From assembly GCA_005223375.1 (NCBI GenBank), contig RXOD01006275.1, forward strand, positions 1 through 10,800: a stretch of DNA of 10,800 nucleotides. The letters run 5' to 3'. The position numbers and the translations under genes were made by a program. Below, piece after piece: positions 1-5,663 of this stretch (positions within the stretch are counted from its first letter, which is position 1; each line of letters starts with the position of its first letter). The notes beneath the pieces are model-generated. The model ran no database searches and was not told the DNA's origin. It was given only the letters and a program-made list of their open reading frames with translations. Source of the DNA: Amoebophrya sp. AT5.2. Taxonomy: Eukaryota; Sar; Dinophyceae; Syndiniales; Amoebophryaceae.

Positions 1-254
1 GGTGCCTCCAGCCTCGACAAACGCTGCTTGGTCAGCTGAAGAGGAGCATCGTCCGGGGGGGAATGCGCAGATTTGTCTTGTTTTCCGGGACCTTTCTGCT
101 TCAGTATACGATGCTCGGGCTTCTGGTCGCCTGGAATCCCTACGAAAGGGGCGCTATTCGTACACGAACGGGGGTGCCCGAGTTGGGCTTCGAGCACATT
201 CGCAGAGCCTGCATCCTGCAGTATGGAGCCGACGGCAATCCGATGAAAAAGTAA
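1..254 (+). CDS. C-terminal exon of an unidentified membrane protein (partial)
   Basis: The frame with codons starting at position 3 is open from the window edge to a TAA at 252-254, giving about 83 residues. It begins basic (LKRSIVRGGMRR), continues into a hydrophobic stretch (FVLFSGTFLLQYTMLGLLVAW) that would form one membrane segment, and ends in a soluble tail with the motif GFEHIRRACILQYG and a Lys-Lys terminus (NPMKK). I prefer this frame to the overlapping one (2-280) because it contains a coherent membrane helix and has GC-rich third codon positions. The ATG at 63 is probably internal, since the frame stays open upstream. The start lies outside the window, or at an intron acceptor before it. 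The terminal Lys-Lys resembles an ER-retrieval signal, but that is only a suggestion. I do not recognise the family. Confidence 0.5.
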   Translation, partial: CLQPRQTLLGQLKRSIVRGGMRRFVLFSGTFLLQYTMLGLLVAWNPYERGAIRTRTGVPELGFEHIRRACILQYGADGNPMKK

Positions 255-1366
255 TAGAAAGTGTGGAACTCCAAGTGTAAGTATAAGTGACTCAAAGAAG
301 GGACTGGTATCAAATCTGGTGCAAAGGTGCAAAAGTAATGCGTACGACAGTGAAAAGAGAAGCAATAGTGATCGACTACAGGCTTTTATGTTCCCTGCCG
401 ACAGGGTATGTATGATCCGAGTCCGACACCGACAAAGCAGGTTTATCTATCAGAGATTCCGAATCGTTGAAGATTGACAGCTATCACTGAATGCAACTAC
501 GCTATGTATGTTTTCAGGACGTCTTTTATTCGTTTTAAATACAACAACGCGACGGGCCCTGTTTATGGTAAAAAGTTGAAACGGGATCGATCACTTTTCA
601 ATGCAAATCAGACGCACTAAATTCAGAAAGCCAGTTGATGGAGATGAGCTAAGTAGTGTAGAATTTCGCAGCAGTCAGTAACGGTGTTGAGGAGAAGGTT
701 ACTATCGGGGACGAGTGTCAAGCTCTCACGCTCAACCAAAATGAACGCTCCGCATGGGACATAGCAGTAACTGTGCAACTGACTACGGTGGAATCAATTG
801 GCTTCGAGCACCAGGTCCACTGACAGCTGCAGGGTGGCTGAATAGGCGGACTGGAGTGCGGAACTACCGGGCAGAAGCGCTAATCCGTGGAGGTGCAAAC
901 TCCTTTGCGTCTCTTCAGCTTTTGTTGAACGAGAGACAACATTGGAGACGGAGAGGAGCAGGAAATACTAGAGAGTAACATAGACGCAGTGAAGGTACGG
1001 ACTCTCTCCCTGAGTTCATGCTTCATCAAGTTCAACCTCAACCAAGTGAAGAAGATTGCTGTTCCTGTTTGTCTTACTTTATAGAAGCGTGATGTTGAAG
1101 TACATGTAGCTTCCTTGGCATGCGCGTGTAGTACTTAATCTTTAACGCTGTACTAGTTTTCTTTTTCAAAATGATAGTACCGAAGGTCGTTCTCCAGTAA
1201 GGCAGTCACAGAAATATCCCACCAAGACTCCCGAGGAGCAGCTCCAAGGAAAGGTCCAAGGATGAGGAAGTGCTCATGCGCAAAAGCGGCCCTGGGCTTG
1301 GAGTTCGACCCACCGTAAGCGTACTTCACACAAGGAAGGCAACGCCGCAACAAGGCCGCTGCAACG
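255..1366. other. Intergenic spacer, no supported gene
   Basis: About 1.1 kb between the TAA of the first gene and the proposed ATG of the transporter. It is richer in A+T than the flanking exons and has frequent stops in all frames. The only open frame of any length (754-978, + strand) has no recognisable motif or hydrophobic pattern. I see no RNA gene, long repeat or clear promoter element. The 3' UTR of the first gene and the 5' region of the transporter should lie here. Confidence 0.5.
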
Positions 1367-4300
1367 ATGAAGCGTTCCGTCGCCGACTGGGTGGAGGCTT
1401 TTGGTCTCGGCTCCGCGCAGCTGAAAGTGGCCCTCACCTCATTAGGGGTTGAATAAGCTCAGGTTTAGGTCCTGGTGATGTAGGTTTGCTGACAGTTGCT
1501 GTAGCTCTCCGTCTGCCCTTCAGGCACTAGTTGGATCGACAGATGAGTTTTGACGGAAGCCTGCGCTCTCTACGGTAGAAACGCGAGTCCCGTAGCTCCA
1601 GCGCTTCCACTTGTAGGGTTCTGGCATTTTTGCATGGGTTTTTTATCGCAGGGGGCCAGGAGGCGCGCTCGGACGAACGCTTATCGGCGATGCTGGCGCT
1701 GCTGGGTGATGACTGATCGGACGAGGGGATCTGATATCGGATACCATAGTGTAAAGCCCCTACATTTGTTGAAGCACGACCTGAGCTTTTTCAGCCTCCA
1801 ACCTCAGGCGGGATTTGGATGGCCGACGGAGCAGAATTGCTGCTCATCTCCTCCGTCACAAAAGCGCTCGCGGACGAATGGTACTAGAAGAGGAAGTTGC
1901 AGATGCTGATGCAGGACGTAAGAAGTAGCATAGCCGAAAGGTAGGAAAGAGTTTTTCTTAAGTTTCCCTTGTCCATGTCCCATCAACATCAATCCACCGT
2001 TCTCTGGTTTCACGACAGGGACCTCACCAACGTGGAGCGTGGTTCAGTCGTGAGCATCGTGTTCATCGGAGTGCTGTTCGGCAACCTCCTCTCCGGCAAG
2101 CTCGGCGACCTGCTCGGGCGGCGCATTCCGATCTTGCTGTCCTACGGCTGTATTTTTTTGTTCAGCCTCGCGTCCGCGATGGCGGTTGATTTTTACACGC
2201 TGATCTGTCTGCGGTTTTTCGTCGGCGCCGCGTTCGGGCTGGGGCAGCCGTCCGCTGGAGCGCTGGCCGCGGAAATCATGCCGGCGGCGTGGCGCATCTT
2301 TCCCCAGGTGTGTGGGCAGGCCATGTTTCCCATCGGGGAGATGTACTCAGGTACCATCAGACTTAGTCGTGTTCGACTGATTTGGACGAGCGTTAATGAT
2401 GCTGAGTGAGAAATCGGAAGAAACCCATTTACAGGTTTTCTCGTCGCCATCGATGATCCGCAGATGCGGGATTTGGATTGGCGGTGGCTGATTACCATGG
2501 GCGCGCTTCCTTCCATAGTGCTCGGGCTTTACGCCTACTACGAGCTGTACGAATCCCCGCTGTGGCTGGCGACGCAGCCGGGGCGGCAAAGCGAAGCCGT
2601 CCGCATGCTGGAGAAGATTCGCGCCGCAAACTACGTGCCGGAGGGTGCTGACAAGCTCGGGTCCTCCACCATGTCTTTCAACGGCATCGTGCGCAGCGTG
2701 TCAAACGCCGCGGTGGCCATGTCGCCGACGGGAACAGCTAGTGGGGTAACGGCTCATGTGAACTACCTCGAAAGCCAAACGGACGAGGCCGCCGCAAGCG
2801 GGATGCCGCCGGGCCGCACGTCTGACACGAGTGTGTTTAGCGCGACCATTTCCGAGACCAACTTCGAGGGCTGCTGGACGGAGCCGATCGAGCTGAAGGA
2901 CGAGCCGACCCCAAAACCCCCAACCAAAGCGGCCGCAAATATAGTAGACGACGCCGAACAACAACAATCTTTTTCTCCCGCCTCGCCAAGTCTGTTCCGT
3001 TTTTCGCCGCAGTACATCGGTGCGACCTTCACTCTGTGTTGGACCACGTTCACGTTAAATTTCGTTTACTATGGCGGTCTCTACGCCTTTCCCCAGTTGC
3101 TCGAGGGCATCGGCGACACGTTGACCGTTTCCCCGGCGGTGTCGCTGATGCTGGCCGCTTTGTGTGAGATCCCGGGGTGCGTGATCGCGTTACTGCTCGG
3201 GCTGTACTGCTTCCGCAAGCCGTCGATGATGCTTTCGTTGCTGCTCTGCTGCCTCTCCACGGGGCTGTTCGTGGCCGGGGCGAGCATGGTGGCGAAGTCC
3301 GAGAAGGAACAAGTGGTCAAGGCGATTGCGGAACCGGCCGTGCCCGGGTACTCGCCACCGGTGCCGGGAGTGGAGTGGTCGGGGAGCAAAGATGGGCTAC
3401 CCTCTCGGGGAGGGGGGAAAGAGCAGATGTCCGCGGCTGCAGCGGCAGGAGCTGTTGGGGCGGGAACAAGCGTGGTGGCTCCGCAAGCTGCGAGTAGTGC
3501 ATCGAGCGCCGACGGGGGTTCGAGTTCGACGGGGGGAGGGGGAGGTGGCGCTGCGTCCACTTCTGCAGCCGCCGGCCGCAGACAGATGGCGACTGCGAAG
3601 GCAGCATCCAACGTAAAGACGGCTCCTGCCTCCACAGCCGCCCACGGCAAGCGGAAGCAAGAGCAACCGCCGCAAGAAGAGCCCCCGAAGAACGTGTGGG
3701 ACGAGAAGACACACAAGTTTCGGCGGTCCGGAAGCAAACCCGGCGAAGAGAAAGACGCGGACAAAGCAGCTGCGAAAGCGGCTGAGGAGAAGAAACACTC
3801 CGCAAAGAAGTACGTCGCCACCGTCGCAGGACCCGTGTACAAGGGGACAAATGCAACGGCGACCTCGGAGAAACCGAGTGACTCGAACACAACCGCTAGG
3901 GCTCCACCTCCTGCTGTGGCTGCTGCTCCAATTTCTACCGCGACGGTCTCCATGTACCAGCAGCACTACCCATGGCTCGTGCAGTTCTTCAACCTCGGCA
4001 GTGCGGGAGGCCCACAGCACGAACACAACCCGTGTGCTGTCACTGAAAACCGGGGGGCCACAATTAGTATCGGGGAAAACAGTGGTGCTGGTGCTCTTCC
4101 AGCAGTGTCCTTTCTCGAGACGGGCGCAGTGGAGATCAGGGCGGCAAGAAGTAGAAAGCAGGCTAAAGCGCGCGGCGACTGTCTTCAAGGCCAGCAGGCT
4201 GCGCAGGTCGAAGACGTCGCAGATGGTGGCTCGACGGACATCGATCGAGGTCTCAGCGCTGCAACTGCGAGGAGTCTGTTGTCCACCGCGAGTAGTAGTG

Positions 4301-5130
4301 CACAAACTCAAGCGCAACGGACGTCATCCTCAGGCCCTGCCGACGACGAGCGAGGAAACGAGGACATGGGCAACTTTCTGCTCCAGATCGGTTTGTTCGG
4401 CAACAAAATTTGGGTCCAGGTCAGCTTCGTGATCGTTTACCTCTACTCCGTCGAGGCGTACCCGACCGAGTATCGCAACACGGGGGCCGCGGCGTGTCTG
4501 GCGACGGGGAGACTCGGGGCGATCACCTGCCCGCTCGTCTACGAGCTCCTCCCGCACCAGTTTTATTTTTTTTTCATCTTAAGTGATGGCGAGAATCTTA
4601 ACCCATTCTCCTGGATCAGATCCCTGCGCGAGAGTGGGTGTCTTCGATAGGGCCTCGGGTAGCTATGGTCTCGTATTTATATGATCGATTTCGATGCCCA
4701 TGGGGTGGCCTCTCTTGTCTTGTATTTCTTGGTCTCGTATTTTGTCTTGTATTTGGTGTCGTATTTTTTGGTCTCATTGTGCTTGTTACAGCTAGAGTGT
4801 CAGGAATTTGTCTGTGTTGTCTCCGATATTTCAAGTGTTGTGCTTCGTCATCGGTAGTAGATCTCAGTAGCAGCCATCGATATCAACCGTCGGTGCCATA
4901 AATTTAAATGCCAGCGAGAATGGGTCTTCCATCGCCCTCTAATCATCATGGCGGGACTGCTGGCGCTGGACTTCCTGCTCTTCATTAGCGTACCGCTGCC
5001 CGAAACGGCGGGGATGCCGCTGGTGAGCTCGGGGGTGGTCCCGAAAATGAGCAGTTTTCTTTTCCCAGGGGAACGCGGTGGAGGCGAGAAGAAAAAACGC
5101 GGAAACGCATTCAAGTTCTTCATTGGGTAG
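1367..5130 (+). CDS. MFS transporter, SV2/SVOP-like, five exons, with giant loop insertions
   Basis: Proposed exons are 1367-1441, 1807-1880, 2019-2350, 2435-4560 and 4915-5130 (2,823 nt, 940 residues plus stop, phases consistent). An in-frame TAA at 1316 precedes the first ATG at 1367. Residues 1-25 carry the VADWVEAFGLGSAQLK lead-in typical of SV2/SVOP-type proteins. Membrane segment 1 has IWMADGAELLLISSV (about 28-42). The MFS motif A, GKLGDLLGRR, is at 76-85. ESPLWL follows segment 6 (200-205). EAYPTEYRNTG follows segment 10 (about 834-844), and PETAG follows segment 12 (about 898). All 12 helices are present. A loop of about 140 residues joins helices 6 and 7 (cytosolic by MFS topology). 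One of about 350 residues joins helices 9 and 10 (outside or lumenal); both are low-complexity. The protein is much longer than the usual 450-550 residues. It probably moves a small organic solute or ion across the plasma or a vesicle membrane; the substrate cannot be read from sequence. Exon 4/5 and C-terminal boundaries remain uncertain. Confidence 0.85.
1436..1441 (+). repeat. Direct repeat ACCTCA, left copy (possible target-site duplication)
   Basis: This is the last 6 nt of exon 1, coding Thr-Ser with the preceding base, and it matches 1801-1806 exactly. With the terminal inverted repeats counted from the outermost pairing bases, the duplicated target may be only CCTCA. The splice is read through one copy of the repeat, so the mature message cannot tell which copy is kept. 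Confidence 0.7.
1442..1806 (+). mobile_element. Intron 1 of the transporter: introner-like element with direct and terminal inverted repeats
   Basis: ACCTCA occurs at 1436-1441 (end of exon 1) and again at 1801-1806 (just before exon 2). Removing one copy and everything between joins Ser codon 1439-1441 to Gly codon 1807-1809 in phase. Just inside the repeats, 1442-1464 (TTAGGGGTTGAATAAGCTCA then GGT) pairs with the reverse complement of 1779-1801 at 19 of 23 positions. The pairing includes an exact 10-bp arm, AAGCTCAGGT at 1455-1464 with ACCTGAGCTT at 1779-1788. The ends are not GT-AG. Direct repeat plus terminal inverted repeat is the reported signature of introner elements in Amoebophrya and other dinoflagellates. 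A GT-AG alternative (1448-1794) also keeps frame but would insert five extra residues (GPPTS in place of nothing after LTSL) beside membrane segment 1. Confidence 0.75.
1801..1806 (+). repeat. Direct repeat ACCTCA, right copy
   Basis: Matches 1436-1441 exactly and lies directly before the GGC GGG ATT TGG ATG codons of exon 2. Together the two copies bound the introner-like intron. Confidence 0.7.
1881..2018 (+). other. Intron 2 of the transporter (GT-AG)
   Basis: The donor follows GACGAATG (GTACTA) and the acceptor is TTTCACGACAG, giving 138 nt in phase 2. Joining makes ADEW-DLTNVERG, which links membrane segment 1 to segment 2 at normal MFS spacing. No direct or inverted repeats are seen at its ends, so it differs from intron 1. 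Confidence 0.75.
2351..2434 (+). other. Intron 3 of the transporter (GT-AG)
   Basis: Donor TACTCAG|GTACCA and acceptor ATTTACAG|GTTTTC, 84 nt, phase 1. Joining gives MYSGFLVAIDDPQMRDLDWRW, which carries membrane segment 5 into segment 6. The apparent ATG at 2464 is therefore internal and not a start codon. Confidence 0.85.
3300..4365 (+). other. Low-complexity insertion between membrane segments 9 and 10 of the transporter
   Basis: This is an uninterrupted in-frame stretch coding about 355 residues between the end of helix 9 (LFVAGASMVAKSEKEQ) and the start of helix 10 (GNFLLQIGLFGNKIW). It is rich in Ala, Ser, Gly, Lys and Pro, with runs such as GGGGGG and SSASSADGGSSS, a Lys/Ala/Glu-rich part (KDADKAAAKAAEEKKHSAKK, nt about 3750-3810) and a final Ser/Thr/Ala-rich part. 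No Cys pattern or known domain is visible. The repetitive high-GC sequence also opens long antisense frames (for example 3081-3953 and 3397-4317), which I treat as composition artefacts. By standard MFS topology the loop faces outside or into a vesicle lumen. Confidence 0.7.
4561..4914 (+). other. Intron 4 of the transporter, boundaries ambiguous
   Basis: An intron is required here because exon 4 runs out of MFS similarity after YELLPHQ, and helix 12 (PLIIMAGLLALDFLLF) resumes after 4915. Model 1 uses the direct repeat CCAG (4557-4560 and 4911-4914), phase 0, giving LLPHQ-REWVFHRP, which best fits the family spacing but is not GT-AG. Model 2 uses GT at 4583 and AG at 4917-4918, phase 1, giving HQFYFFFIL-K-WVFHRP. 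A longer direct repeat, GCGAGAAT, is at 4589-4596 and 4914-4921, but splicing on it leads to a stop before helix 12. I see no convincing terminal inverted repeats for model 1. Confidence 0.55.
4667..4766 (+). repeat. 12-bp degenerate minisatellite inside intron 4
   Basis: The unit is [G/T]GTCT[C/T]GTATTT. Copies lie at 4667-4678 (GGTCTCGTATTT), 4716-4727 (TGTCTTGTATTT), 4731-4742 (identical to the first), 4743-4754 (identical to the second) and 4755-4766 (GGTGTCGTATTT). The last three are directly adjacent. A decayed sixth copy may follow at about 4768. The two unit types alternate, suggesting an original 24-bp higher-order unit. The tract lies wholly within the intron and is non-coding in the proposed model. 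Confidence 0.75.
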
Positions 5131-5663
5131 GCGTGGCCGCGGAGGCGTGGATGTGGAGAATATTTTTTTCTGGCAGTGAAAGTACGCGATGCTCCGCTTA
5201 TACTGTTCGATCTAAGGACATCAAAGCGGTTGCGGTGCTTCATGATGGCGATAAGTGCGAAGGGTGATGTATAAAGGATCGAGGGTTCATGTTCATCTTG
5301 TGCAACTGCCACCTCGCCGAAATGAACGCTTTTGCGCCGATTGTCGCGACGCAAAGAGCACGAAGCTGGATTTGATCAACACCAATCTGGTGAAAAGCAG
5401 CTTAAGGTAGAAGAAAGCGTAAGCGGTTCATCGTGGACAACGGTCTATCAAGGGCGCAAAAGCAAAACGGGCAGAAAAAAACTAGCATGAGCGAACACGA
5501 GAGAATCGACATTCATCGAGTATATCAAATTGGCCAGAAGGACCGACCGTCGTTTGCAAATAAAGAGAAAAACATGTTGTAGATCGAGGAAGACAAAATA
5601 AAACAGGTAGCGCACCAAAATCTCTTCAGCGTTTGGAAATATCGGAAGCAAAGCAGCAAGAAG
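5131..5663. other. Intergenic spacer between the transporter and the Ser-Pro-rich gene
   Basis: A+T-richer sequence with no supported gene. An alternative 3' splice of the transporter would extend its coding end to about 5179. Just before the next gene the frame of its ATG is open from 5583, and a CAG|G acceptor-like site is at 5604-5607, so a 5' exon or leader junction may lie here. Two AATAAA hexamers (one at 5597-5602) are present but are not reliable poly(A) signals in dinoflagellates. Confidence 0.4.

Noticed and set aside
2..280. Alternative frame over the first partial gene
   Set aside because: The frame ending at 254 has a coherent membrane helix; this one is polar and featureless.
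754..978. 74-codon + strand open frame in the first spacer
   Set aside because: No hydrophobic segment, domain or splice context; length is within chance expectation.
3081..3953. 290-codon open frame on the minus strand (and others at 3317-3892 and 3397-4317)
   Set aside because: They lie opposite the transporter's GC-rich repeat-coding exon; the products are Ala/Pro/Ser or Arg/Cys-rich with no domain, and the + strand frame carries clear MFS helices on both sides.
2464..4650. Reading the long exon as a stand-alone 728-residue protein starting at 2464
   Set aside because: The sequence upstream of the ATG is coding after splicing at 2350/2435, and the end after about 4560 departs from MFS similarity, so both ends are intron artefacts.
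4848..5354. 168-codon open frame on the minus strand
   Set aside because: It overlaps the helix-12 exon of the transporter in antisense and shows no motif or codon bias of its own.
5597..5602. AATAAA as a poly(A) signal (also at 10355-10360)
   Set aside because: The hexamer is expected by chance in A+T-rich spacers and is not a dependable signal in dinoflagellates; 5597 also lies close upstream of a start codon.
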